Of a stretch of DNA of 64,000 nt, positions 43,561 to 54,689 are shown in pieces. Position 1 is the stretch's first letter. Each line of letters opens with the position of its first letter. A program made the position numbers and the translations under genes. The stretch comes from Dipteris shenzhenensis. Lineage: Eukaryota > Polypodiophyta > Polypodiopsida > Gleicheniales. The notes under the pieces are model-generated. The model ran no database searches. It was not told the DNA's origin and saw only the letters and a list, made by a program, of their open reading frames with translations. The stretch lies in NCBI GenBank assembly GCA_047967505.1, contig CM106539.1, one strand, 5' to 3'.

Positions 43561-44330
43561 TCCATAGGGGTACCAATAGTCTTGCACTCAGCCATGCCAA
43601 ATGCCTTCAGTATTTCTCCATCATACTTCAGCTATGAAATGAAGATCTGTTTTGGCTCCTGCCAAACTTCAATCCCCAAATAGAAATGCATCAGTCCGAG
43701 GTCTGTCATTTCAAACTCTCTTCCTAGCAAATGCGAGATCTTCTCTTCATGGTTCCCTGTTATGACAATGTCGTCCATATAAAGGACCATGATCATGCAC
43801 TTGCCTCCTTCTCTGAAGATATACAAATTTGCATCAAATGGGCTCCTCCTGAACCCGTTTTGTAGAAAGTACGCATCAATTCGCTGGTACCATGCTCATG
43901 GGGCCTGTTTCAGCCTGTAAAGTGCCTTCTTCAATTTGCAAACTTTACCTTCTGAACTGGGGATCTCAAAACCTGGTGGTTGTTCTAGGTATACCTCCTC
44001 CTTGAGATCTTCATTCAGAAAGGCGTATTTCACATCCATCTGAAACACGGGCCAACTTCCCTAGGCAGCTAAAGCCAAAACACTGTGAATTGTGGTTAGT
44101 CGAGCTGTGGGAGCAAAAGTATCTTGATAATCAAAACCATGTATTGTGCAAATCCTTTTGCCATGAGCCGAGCCTTGTACTTATCCAACGTGCCGTCAGA
44201 CTTGTACTTGGTCTTGTACACCCACTTGGTTCCGATTACCTTGCGTTTTGGTGGTCGATCCACAAGGTCCAAGTGTTGTTCTTCATTATGGAGCCATACT
44301 CCGACTGCATAGCCTCCATCCACCTATCAT
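43561..44330 (-). pseudogene. Copia reverse transcriptase
   Basis: Blocks VIGTKWVYKTKYKSDG, LDKYKARLMAKGFAQ (44250-44150), [20 protein letters not shown] (about 44040-43970), [14 protein letters not shown] (about 43920) and MVLYMDDIVITGNH (about 43780) are standard copia RT. The catalytic YMDD is intact. A frame break near 44140 and stops at a likely Gln (about 44065) and a likely Arg (CGA to TGA, about 43895) inactivate it. Confidence 0.88.
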
Positions 44331-45344
44331 CACCCTGTGCCTCTTCACCTGTGCCTCTTCAAGACACTTGGGTTCATCAGCACGGATCACTTCTGTCATC
44401 AAAGCATAGTTGACCAAGTCTTCCTGCACCCTTCTTTGCTCCTCTAATCTCTTGGACCAGCGGTGTTCGGATGGTTCCTCCTCAATGGTTGGAGGTTCTT
44501 TGCCGTCCAAAAGCTTCTTTACCCACTTCGGGAATGGCCGTTGCCGTTGTGGTTGTGCAGGTTCTTCTTCATCTTCTTTGTCTTGAATCCTCCCAAGCAC
44601 CGTTGTGGGAGTTCGGTCTGCTATTGGTGGCAGTACTGGATGGATATCCTGGTCTTGGTTGTCTGGGAAGGAAGCATCCTCCTCCAATTGATGCAGCTGT
44701 TCTGAGAAGACCACACCGCGACTTATAATTATCTTCTTGGTAACAGGGTTATAGAGATGGTAACCCTTCACCTCTTCACTGTAGCCCAAGAAAATACACT
44801 CCCGGCTCTTCGGTTCCCATTTGGTCCTGGTAGCATCAGGGACATGCACAAATCAGTCACATCCAAAAACTCTGAAATGTGCAGCTGAAGGTTTCTTACC
44901 AGAAAAGGCTTGCAGTGGAGTCATCCCATTCACAGCCTTCGTGTAGCCACGATTCAAGATGTAGACTATAGTGTTACATGCTTCAGCCCAGAAAGTCTTT
45001 GGCAAATCTTTCCCTTTCATCATACTCCGGCCCATTTCGCAGATGATGGGCATCTTGCATTCTGCTACTCCATTTTGCTGTGATGTATATGGCGGGGGTT
45101 TCTGCCCTTGATTCCGTGACTTTTGCAGTAACTTCCGAATTCAGTTGATGTTCCTTGAACCTACTAAAAGCCTCGTCTTTGCTCTTCAAGTATATCCATA
45201 TCCTTCTACTGTAGTCATCGATCAGCGCCATGAAGTAGTAGGAACCATCCAAAGCTTCCGTCTCCATGTTTCCATAGAGTCTGTGTGAACGAGCTCTAGA
45301 CGAGCCTTTGCCCCACTGGCCTCTTTAGGAAAGGGCTGCCGATG
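44331..45344 (-). pseudogene. Copia integrase and C-terminal linker
   Basis: DGSYYFMALIDDYSRRIWIY carries the first catalytic Asp region. QQNGVAE (in a second frame near 45075) is the catalytic Glu region. MMKGKDLPKTFWAEA and KPSAAHFRVFGCD follow. The segment that should hold the second Asp (SDxGGEY) is missing between FKEHQ and NSE/EFGSYC at about 45150, so the D,D,E triad is incomplete. The C-terminal FLGYSEEVKGYHLYNP is kept (44849-44286), then an acidic linker. Confidence 0.85.
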
Positions 45345-45914
45345 CTACTTGCCCACCATCATGCAAGCTTCACATACATCGGGAAGATCTGAAATTTCTG
45401 GTAGGTCTACAATCATTCCACTTTTATGCATCTCCTTCAAAGAACTAAGGTTTAGATGACCAAAACTCTCATGCCACAGCTTAGTGTTCTTCACATCCGC
45501 TCGAGCATTGAAAGCTGAGAGTTTGTAAATGTTGTTGCACCGTGTACCTTTACCAATGACCTTCCCTTGAAGATCCAGAATCTGTGCACCATTCTTATTG
45601 AATTGAACTTTGAGTTCCCGATCTATGATCGTGGAAACGGACAACAAGTTCCTCTTGATATTTGGCACATAAAGAACATCGGACAACTATTTTATAACTC
45701 CATCTGACTTGAGAGCAATCGTACCTTTTCCTTTTGCTGGACATTTTGCATCATTGCCGACTGCTACCAGGATGTCATTCCCTACCAGCTGTAGAGAGGT
45801 ATACCAATCCTTCCGACTGGTCATGTGGTGCAATGCACCACTATCAATGATCCAAGGTTCATCCGCAGGTACATGAACTACCTCCGTGCAAATCTCCTCA
45901 ATTGCTACAAACAA
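45345..45914 (-). pseudogene. Copia protease and pre-integrase domain
   Basis: WIIDSGALHHMTSRKDW holds the intact D-S-G active site (about 45850-45830). LSDVLYVPNIKRNLLSVSTI and LWHESFGHLNLSSLKEM, with CEACMMVGK, are the pre-integrase zinc region (His, His, Cys, Cys). One stop near 45686 and one at the end of MMVGK interrupt it. Confidence 0.88.
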
Positions 45915-46767
45915 CTCTATTGGTGTTACCTCTGCGCGCTGTTGCTGGACTCTTTCTTTACTTCGTTCTTCTCATCTGCAATCTTCTTTTGGCCCTCATT
46001 CTGCTTGTGCCCTGCCTTGATCTTCTTCTTTCTCTTTTTATCATCAGAAGAAGATGGGTTACCAGAGTCCTTTCCCTTACCTTTCTTTGATCCGGTCCAA
46101 AAAGTCGAATCTTCTCCAGTCCTCGTCTTTTGATGCATCTCCTCCTCCAGAAGCATCGTGCTGAAATCCTCAAAGTTGAGGGGCGGATTTTTGTTCTGCG
46201 TATTCAGCATTGTAACAAGACCATCGTACTTTGGTGGGAGAATCCGTATGCACCTTCGTGTTAGATTCTCGCTAGTGAGGTGATGCCAATCACAGTCATC
46301 TGATCACGCAGATTCTTCACCCTAGTGATGAACTTCTCTACCGCTTCAGACTCCCGCTTCAGACTCAGACACTTCTCGTTCTCGAGTTGAGTCTCCAGAT
46401 TTTGAATCCACATCTGATTTGTGGTCTCGTACTGATTTTTCAAGACTGTCCATGCCTCCTCCGCTGTGGTGACATGTTGAATTAATGCCATGGCGGAATC
46501 ACTAACACTGCAGACAATAGAACACAGCGCATCTGCATTTCTTCTTGTCCACGTGAGAATCTCATCCGTAGTTGGTACTATCTGTTGTCCTGCATTGGCT
46601 AGATCCGGTCTCACAACCGGCCTCACATCCACCCCAGTAGCAGTGTCCCAAAGCTCGTATACGCTTAGGATGGTCTTCATCTTGAACTTCCAGAGTGGAT
46701 AGTTAGAGCCGTGCAACTTTTTGCTTTCGCCAAACGGTGGGATTCGCAGGCTTGCGGGCTGGGCCAT
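45915..46767 (-). pseudogene. Copia Gag
   Basis: The Gag core starts MAQPASLRIPPFGESKKLHG and includes YPLWKFKMKTIL, AEEAWTVLKNQYE and VEKFITRVKNLRDQM. It stops at 46261 and resumes in another frame (46210-45926: NFEDFSTMLLEEEMHQ, then a Lys-rich tail). The place of the CCHC knuckle reads KKIKAGHKQNEG: the His is there but the Cys residues are not. Confidence 0.85.
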
Positions 46768-46825
46768 CTCTCACAATCTGCTCACAAACAGAAAACACAC
46801 TACCAAATCTTTTTGCTAGAGTCCA

Positions 46826-46838
46826 GGCTCTGATACCA
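46826..46838 (-). promoter_or_regulatory. Primer-binding site of the minus-strand copia element
   Basis: TGGTATCAGAGCC on the minus strand, next to the LTR end TTTTCTTACA. It is complementary to the 3' end of initiator tRNA-Met. Confidence 0.92.
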
Positions 46839-47566
46839 TGTAAGAAAATAATACAACGTTTGTGCTCAACAGATAACAGGATCTCGTATGCAAGAGAGAA
46901 AACAAGATAATATGGAGAATAAAAAATTTGATTACTATAGAACTGATACAATAGATGGCGCTGCCTCCCAACCGTGCGCTCCTGTGAAAGAAGCTTCGAT
47001 GGCATGCTGGAAACAGTAGAAGACGGAGGTTGGATGCTAAGGAATCAGGGTTGTTGTAGCTAGTGATGAAATGGGCTTCACGGGCTTGCTCTTATATAGC
47101 CACCACTTGTAGTCAGCTAGGCCCAATTGGGTGACCGACCCAGTCTGCCCAAAATGATTGATTGGGGGTCGATCCCAAAATAGGCCACCGACCATATGAT
47201 AAAACCGGTGCGCAAAACAAAGCAACTAACCTACGGTCACCGTTCGGCCCAAATCCGGGATCATCTGAGGCTCCAAACGGGCCCTGCAACCGAAGAGTGG
47301 GCTGCCCCGGGAAATGCTCCGTCTACCCTTAGTGTGGTCAATCAAGGGATGCCTTCCCGCACTTGCATGTAGCCTAGTTGGTGGTGTGCCAACTCTATCT
47401 AAAGCCATCTAGCCATCAGGCCACACATGGCCCCCATCTAGTGTGCAAACCAGGACCTATTGGATAACCGAGCTACTCAAATGCCTTCTCCTCATATGGG
47501 GGGCTTACAAGTAGAGTTAGCCGGTTCCCATGTAGTTACATGAGAGTGGAGCATTGATATCTAACA
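46839..47566 (-). repeat. 5' LTR of the minus-strand copia element (728 bp)
   Basis: On the minus strand it starts TGTTAGATATCAATGC (47566 downwards) and ends TTTTCTTACA. A TATATAAG box lies at about 47091-47099. The partner LTR is not in the window. Confidence 0.8.
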
Positions 47567-48231
47567 CAAAGCTCTTTTGCATCTTGCCATTTACTACCAG
47601 CTCCTTGCCTCTTCCACTCTTGATGTCTATTCATCATGAGATTCCCTCTTTTTGTGGCATTGTGTGCACTTTATAACCACTAATTCTGAGGATTCTTGGC
47701 CAAATTTGGCACCTCCTTCATGGATGATTTTTCCCCAACTCATGTCATTACTCCTGATTTGACATGAAATGGCCACTTGCTAGCTAGCCAAAACATCTTG
47801 ACCTTCATGGGTCTTAGCATGGTTAGGTGTCATGAATTTTGTGATCTATATTAGAATGTCTTTTTAAACCAATGTATTTTCATGAAGTTACATTATTGTG
47901 AATGTTGAAAAGCACATGTTAACATTGGAATTGGCTTTCAAGGTCTAAGTTAAATGGGCTATACAACTAGTAATGTCCTAGACAATGGGTCACTGAATCT
48001 TGCTTCAACCCTCATTCCATTGTCCAGTTTTAGCACAATTTCCCCTTTAGGTCTTCTAAGATGATAGTCCCATCAAAGTTGTTCATGGTTCGGTATGACC
48101 TAACACATACTCAAAGAAGATTTTGTCTTCTTGATCCTAGTGTAGTATAAAGCAATACAGCATGCCCATTTGAGATTTATTTTCTTAATATGGTGATTTT
48201 TTCCATGCCTTTATCGTCCATTGAGTTAAGG
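47567..48231 (-). other. Downstream part of the second gypsy element, no gene recognised
   Basis: Decayed sequence between the copia LTR and the gypsy integrase end. It may contain the rest of the integrase C-terminus, but no motif is clear. Confidence 0.35.
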
Positions 48232-49110
48232 TTATGGGCACACTACCCTTATATCTAATCTATCAAATTTGGAAAGCTTTTCCATCGTTTTCTGTAGGGA
48301 TTTCTCTTGTCCATTCGTATGTTGGGTTGCTACCCTTAAGGTAGGCACAAGTATTTCCACCAGTACTACTGTTTCAATGCCAAATGCTAACTCGAATTGA
48401 GTGTGCTTCGCACTAACCTTGAATGTCATTTGGTAGGCCCAAATTCTAGTTTGGAGTTTGTGGTCCCAATCATTTTGGTCCTCGTTAGTTTCGTTAAGAA
48501 TGGATGGCAACACTTTATTCATAGCCTTTGCTTAACGATTCACTCTTGGGTAGTATGTTGTTGATACCTTTTGGTAAATGAGGAAGACGTTTCTCATGAT
48601 TTCAATAACTAAATTGATGAATTCAAAACTTTTCCCAATGTGATCTCAATTGTGCATCCAAATCTACATATGATGTTCTCATACAAAATTTTTGATGTGC
48701 TTCATGCTGCATTATCTTACAGGGCTCCCTTTGGCCAATTTGTTGATGTAGTCTATTGCCACCATTGTATTTGTATTTGTTGCCCCCTAGATGTGTTCGA
48801 GTCTTAGGGACTAGTAAAATCTATCACCAATTTTTGAAGGGTTCCCATCGATAGGTGGGATGTGATCCTAGAAATTCCTCCATCCCACTCATTAGCATAC
48901 ATCTCATCTTTTGCAATGCCTTCTTATGACATCTCCATATGTGGTTTTCCACCATAATCCCACACTCAATATTTGCTTGACTATGACATTGGTAGAGAAA
49001 TGACTTCCTTCCACTCCTTGTTTATGAGCTTCAAATATGACGACTTCTCTCTCATGTGGAATGATGCATCATCAAAGGATCATAGGCACCTATTTTTTGT
49101 ACAAACCTAT
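48232..49110 (-). pseudogene. Gypsy integrase remnant
   Basis: HFSTNV with KQILSVGLWW (about 49010-48950) is the zinc-binding part. TMVAIDYINKLAKGSPV and FVYENIICRFGC are core pieces (48770-48640). NKVLPSILNETNEDQNDWD, WAYQMTFKVSAKHTQFELAF and GIETVVLVEILVPTLRVATQ close the C-terminal part (48522-48300). Active-site context is partly lost and the reading frame is broken. Confidence 0.78.
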
Positions 49111-49329
49111 AGCAACAATCACTATATATTTGTAGGATTTTGAGTGCAATCTTTTGCATCTTGTCCATTGATTTTCTTTTTAGGGATATGTCTATGGAGA
49201 GTACTACATGATTTCTTTGTGCTTATCCTGATACATGGACACATCAACACGATCATTTTCCATCTCTTTTGCCTTCAATTCTAGACAACTAGTTTGCCCA
49301 TAGTGAGCTAAACTAGGTTTATTTCCACT

Positions 49330-49530
49330 TCATAGATGAAAATTCCCTTAGAAATACATCAATCTCAATGTTGACCAAATTTGCATAGTTAGGATTCATT
49401 TGGTATCTTTGCTACCAAATTAGGTTTGAATCTAGGATCAAGTGAATTTGATGTTGGATGAGAATTGATGATACGTCCTTTATATCTATATACTCCCATG
49501 CAAACAAATCTTTGTCTTGTATAAAGGGTT
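49330..49530 (-). pseudogene. Start of gypsy RT
   Basis: Reads KDLFAWEYIDIKDVSSI, QHQIHLILDSN, MNPNYANLVNIEIDVFL. This is the N-terminal RT approach of gypsy elements; the catalytic blocks are deleted right after it. Confidence 0.6.
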
Positions 49531-49991
49531 AATAGACTTGCTCTGGAATTCTTGGGAAATTCATCATTGATCTACATCAAGTTAGGTTCTTAATGCAGAT
49601 CTCTTTGACTTCTTTGATAACCTACCCCTCAATGATTCACCATTGTCACAAATTCAGGTGATGTGATATGTGGGCTCTTCTTGAATTGCCTCTATCTCTC
49701 TTGATCTTTAGTGAAACCCTTTGGAATAGCCATTTTGGCTCTTTATTATCCACTGGAATCTCTGTTGCTACCCTCATAGTGCTATCGACACAATGTTCAA
49801 GTTTATCCTCTATACATCTATAGCATATGCTTCCTCTACTCCTAGGCATTTGGGTTTACCTCTTTGAGAATGGTGATCTTCACCATAGGTATTCACACTC
49901 TTTTCCAATGTTTACAATGGTGAGCATATCACCTCCCCAATAATGCACCAATTTGGTGTTCCCTTTATGTCATTGCTCATTTTCCATCTTC
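49531..49991 (-). pseudogene. Second half of gypsy protease and linker
   Basis: KLVHYWGGDMLTIV (about 49950-49905) matches the closing block of the protease in this clade. It joins the part at 54286-54480 once the hAT insertion is ignored. The remainder to 49531 is an unplaced linker. Confidence 0.55.
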
Positions 49992-49999
49992 ACCACAAT

Positions 50000-52900
50000 C
50001 AGTGTCACATGAAAATGCATTTCGTCCTGTCAAAACAGGACGAAACGTTTTCGAAATAATACGAAACGCTCCCAATGAAACGCATGTTTCGCCCAGATCC
50101 CAAAGAAGAATTTTTTCCCATTTATCCTTTCTGCCCTTCATGAATCGATTGCAATCCTACTGGCCTGATTTCGTTTGTGTACTCATCATCCTCTCCAGTC
50201 CGCTTCTACTCCCTATGCTTCCTATGCTCATGTGAGCTTGTGGCTCGGGGGCTAGCATATGTGCTAGCACTGCCACTGCTCCATTGACCTACTTGCAAGG
50301 CTCAAGCTAGCTGCTACTAGCCACCACCAACACAAGGCCTAGAGGCTAGAAGGGAGACCTATGCTAGAACAGTGACGCACTGATGCCATCAACGACCTGC
50401 TGCCTGCACAAGCATCGATGCCATGAATGACCTGCATAAACAGGCTGCAATCGATGCCCACACCTAGGGCCTACTGTGCCACCGACAGTCTTGCCCACCA
50501 TCCCCTTTGTTGCTGTTGTTTTTTTGTTCTGCTCAGGGAGCAACACCTGGGATCAAGGAGCAGCAGCCCAATTTGCCCCAATTCTCTATTTCTTCCCAAA
50601 TTTCAAGGCCTTCTCCATCATGCCTCCTCGCAAGTCTCCCAAGAGCACAAGGAACACATGGCTGCACTCATGTTCAAGAAGGTATTTTTTTGGCCCATGG
50701 TGGATTGCCATCAAAGTTTGAAGAGGTCGGGTCATTGCTCCTTCTACATTTGCCTTTGGAGATAATTGATGCGAAGGTGCAAGAAGCCAAGGAAAGTGAA
50801 GCACTGAAAAGAGGGGCCTCTACTTCAACAAGAACCTCAGTTCAAGTGTCTTCTCAAAGTAATACTAGGGCTTCTTCCCAAGTTCATATCACCCCGAAGT
50901 CTTCTAACATTGGTGAGTCTTTACCCAATGTCAATGCAAATGAAGCTCCCTCGCATGTTGTGGCTTCTCCACATTCATCAAGCTTTGTTAGTGTTGTTGT
51001 GGGTCATGATAGGATCCCAACATCCTCCCATATTCATCTCAAGGCTGCAACAACAAGAAAGAGGGGAAGAGAGCTGTCAAGGTGCCAAATCACCCTTGAT
51101 GCTAGCTTTGCTCCAAAGTTCAAGCAAGAGGCTCAAATAGCTGAGCATCGTTTCTTCTATCAATGCAACCTTGCTTTCAACATAGCTTGATGTCCAACAT
51201 ACCAAAAGTTCCATCATGCACTTGTGGGAGCAGCCGCAGCAGGAGCTACAGGTCTACCACCAACAAATTATGAGTCCTTGAGAACTACCCACTTGACAAA
51301 CCAAGTGAGGCAGATTCAAGCGGAGCTTGTGGGTTTGAGAGCTTGTTGGGAGTGATATGGTTGTAGCACCATGTTAGATGGATGGAGTGACACTGTAAGT
51401 TATAAGTACAACCCTTCACTCTTGACTCTTGAGTCTTTGGTAAGATTTGTGGTGGCTGATTTCAGTATTAACAACAAATGTATGATTTACTTATGGATCT
51501 TGATTCTTGTGACTTGCCAGATGTGGCCAGTGGCAGCGCCACATGATAAATATCTTGGTCTCATCTTGTGCTGGCACTACATTACTTCGTGTAGTTGATG
51601 CCTCTGCCCTTGGCTTGAGTATCACTACGGAATGGATTTATGGACACATTAAAAATGCCATTGAGGAGGTTGGGCCATAAAATGTGGTCCAAATTATTAT
51701 TGACAATGGCTCTAATTGTGCCAAGATGGGAGAATTGGCTGAGAGAGATTATAAAAGCATTTTTTGGACTCCATGTGCTTCTCACTCGATGGACTTGATG
51801 ATGGAGGACATTGCCAAGTTGGATTGGGTGCAATCTACTCTTAATAAAGTGACCCAAATCATCAAGTTCATAACAAGAAAGAGCCTTGCATTAGCTCTTT
51901 TTAGAGTAGTATGCAAGTATGATCTTGTGAAGCCATCTAAGACAAGATTTGGCTATCTCTTTCTTGTTCTTCAAAGGTAAGTCAACATCCTTTTTTAGCT
52001 AGCTAATTGAGAGTTCATTTCAATTCTTAATACTTATGTATTCAAATTTTGATTCTTAACTTGTCCTAAATTTGTAGGATGACACAAACAAAAGATGCGC
52101 TTAGGCGTCTCGTTTGTAGTGAAGAGTGGGAATCTTGGAGAGGAAGCCGCAAAGCGGAGGCACGTACAATCACTTCATACATCTTGGACAGTATGTTTTG
52201 GGAAGAAGCTGCAGCCATAAAGGCTGCCATTGCACCTTTGTACTTCATTTTAAGATTATTTGATCATGAGGGAAGTACAATGAGTCATCTTTATCACTAC
52301 ATGCAAAAGCTTAAAGAGACTATGCTCAATTGTAGATCTCTCTCAAGTCATAGGTATGCAAACTCTTTTGTGATTCTATCATGACTCATGAACTGCTACA
52401 TAGAATTTTGAGAATGTTTATTTATACAAAATATTGAAATTTAATATATTGCAATTTACAGGGTGGATGATCTTCGTGCCATATGGACAAAAAGATGGAA
52501 CTCGTTTCATAAACCAATCCATATTGTTTCCTACATGGTGCATCCATTGTACAAGTAGGAAAGTCATTGGCCCGATATTGTTCTTATGAATGGATGGACG
52601 TCCTATGTGGATACAATTCTCCCCTCTGAAGAGCAAGGAATGTGAGTACTAACTTCTAAGTATCTTGATCCTTGTAGTATATTGTACGATCAATTAGCTT
52701 TTACTTGCAACTTCTTTTGACTCTAGCATGCGTGCCTTTAAAGTCTACTTCATGAATCATTATCCTTATTCCTATCTAACACTAAAGCAATGTCCATGAC
52801 TCATCTTATAGGATTGAAAGAGAGTTTGTCCTCTATGTTCATGACCGTAGAGCCAATTCAGGCAAGATGTGGCTATGAGTCTAGAGCAAAGGAAATTTGT

Positions 52901-54277
52901 TGTATCATGGTGGGAGATAAATGGGTGACTTACTCCCACTTTGCAAAGATTAGCTCTTCAAGTTTTATCATAGGATTGTACTAGTGGATCAGCTGAGCGC
53001 ATATGGAGCATATGTGCGAACATCCATACTAAGAAAAGAAATAGGTAATCCAACTTATAAGTTATGAATGGTTGGATGCATTTCTTGAGTCTTAAGTCTT
53101 CTCCAATTTTACAAATCATGACTAATTAGAATCTAGATGCATTTTCAATCTTGTTTTAGTTCGAAATATTTATGTTTTATGTGATGTATCATGTTACAGA
53201 TTAAGCACATCATAGCTCGATAGGCTGGTCTATGTAAATGCCAACCTTCGTCTCTTGGAGCAATTCAAAGACAAAGAAAGTACCTCGAAAGTACCAGTGG
53301 AGCTGAAGGGGTTGAAGTGTTACATTGGAAGGTGAAAGAGGTTGATCCTGAAGTTCTAAGAAAGCTTGAACGAGGCTTGGCTCGAGGGGAGAATATAGAT
53401 ATATCATTCATCCAAAGGCGCAGCAATGAGGATATAGCATATGATTTCCTTCGAGAGGATGAGGCATGCTTTCGATGCGTCACACGTTTGCAATCACGGG
53501 TTATTGCACAAGCATCTACTAGTGCACCACCCTTGATTGCAAGCATTGGCACTTCATCTTCACCATGCTATTATAGACGCCGATGAGATCGTGGTCGTAC
53601 CCTTGCTACTAGTGGTCATAGTAGTGATTCCTTTGAGAAGATGATAGCAAGGGTAGAGGAGGAAGAGAGTTCCGATGGCACAGAATCCACAGATTCAGAT
53701 GCAGATAGTGATAGTGAACTTGGTAGAGAGAGTAGTGAGCATTGAGCAGTTTCAAATTATGATTTGTTATCACTCATGCTACTCATTTTTGGAACTTTGA
53801 AGTTTGAGCTTATGACTCGTCACTTTGGGAACTTATCATTTCATATGTTTATTTTGGGAACTTATATTTACTTGACATTTTGGAAAGTAATGACTCATAT
53901 ACCTAGATTCAAATTTCAATGAATCAATGATGTTTATATATCTAGATGCTAGAATAAAATGTCCAATGTCAATATGCTTTTAAGTTTTGACTCCATAAAT
54001 ATTAATTGGTCTAAATTTGAAACTTGAGAAAGGAGACTTGAATTCTAAATGTGTTTTGTGTTTTGGATTACCTAGACACTGGGTGTCTTGACTAAGGACT
54101 TGACACTTGTATTTCTCTTTGTTCACTCTAAACTTGAATATAACATGTCTTATCTGCCCCTATCCTTGTATATATCAAGTATCATTTCGAAACCTATCCG
54201 TTTCGTCCGAAGATTCAAAACAAAACCTGTCGAAACCTCGAAATAATGAAACGAACGAAATGTTTCTTGTGACTATG
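50000..54277 (+). mobile_element. hAT DNA transposon with 8-bp target duplication
   Basis: The 8-bp duplication ACCACAAT is perfect (49992-49999 and 54278-54285). The left terminus is CAGTGTCACATGAAA and the right terminus, read inwards on the other strand, is CATAGTCACAAGAAA. Both then lead into CATTTCGT, so the terminal inverted repeat is imperfect but clear. The ends hold many GAAACG/CGTTTC motifs, likely transposase contacts. The interior encodes a spliced hAT transposase. It is inserted in the protease of the gypsy element. Confidence 0.93.
50620..53745 (+). pseudogene. hAT transposase (DUF659 and hAT dimerisation domains), multi-exon
   Basis: It would cut and move hAT ends in the nucleus. 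Visible parts: a possible BED-finger remnant (50690-50780) without its Cys/His; FFYQCNLAFNIA and YGCSTMLDGWSDT with NILVSSCAGTTLLRVVDAS (DUF659); VVQIIIDNGSNCAKMG and FWTPCASHSMDLMMEDI; KTRFGYLFLVLQR; LRRLVCSEEW; and the C-terminal dimerisation motif TPTLQRLALQVLS...SGSAERIWS...IHTKKRNR, followed by LDRLVYVNANLRLLE. Introns with GT-AG ends fit at 51395-51530, 51977-52077, 52354-52461, 52642-52726 and 53045-53199. Stops (TGA 51188 and 51353, TAA 51679, TAG in the dimerisation domain) sit at likely CGA, CAA and CAG codons. The acidic C-terminus ends at TGA 53743. Confidence 0.88.
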
Positions 54278-54285
54278 ACCACAAT

Positions 54286-54480
54286 GAATGTCATAATGAG
54301 ATAAGCACCACTTCTTTTAATGCACATATCTTTGAGCATTTCCTTCAATATCTCCAATTGATTTGCCATATGTTTAAATGATGATGGTTTCAACTTGAGC
54401 CAATATTGGACCTCTTCTAACATGATGTTAACACTAGATCCTCCATCAATGCGGACTCCTTTCACTATGTGGTTTGTATC
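54286..54480 (-). pseudogene. First half of gypsy protease
   Basis: Reads VRIDGGSSVNIMLEEVQYWL, then KEMLKDMCIKRSGAYLIMTF. As in the other gypsy element, the active site is D-G-G. The frame is cut by the hAT insertion at the target duplication. Confidence 0.7.
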
Positions 54481-54689
54481 TTCATGTCAATCATGGGAAC
54501 TTCTTCATCCCAAATCTATGTTTTGATCACTTCCATTCTAGTTGTCAACAGCTTTGCTATCAGTAGCTTGTTGATTGGGAGATTCTAAAAGAACTTAGAG
54601 CTGCTTCTTATAGCTAACTCTTGCAACGGAAGACTTATTCAATATAGATCACTCTATCTTTACACAAGAGCAAAAATCCCTAATGGGAT

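Larger units (their letters stand above)
43104..47566 (-). mobile_element. Ty1/copia element, minus strand, 3' end replaced
   Basis: The 5' LTR is 46839-47566 and the PBS TGGTATCAGAGCC is 46826-46838 (both on minus). Gag, protease, integrase, RT and RNase H follow down to about 43104. There it runs into a foreign integrase fragment instead of its own RNase H end, polypurine tract and 3' LTR. Several stops and indels are present. Confidence 0.88.
48232..54480 (-). mobile_element. Decayed Ty3/gypsy element, minus strand, split by a hAT transposon
   Basis: Protease (54480-54286 and 49991-49860) is split by the hAT element. It is followed by the start of RT (49530-49330) and then directly by the RNase H-integrase linker, the integrase zinc region, core and C-terminus down to 48232. 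Most of RT and RNase H is deleted. No LTR is identified. Stops are frequent. Confidence 0.75.

Noticed and set aside
50507-51190. Separate 227-codon gene
   Set aside because: Its C-terminal part continues into the hAT transposase exons and its N-terminal part has no independent support.
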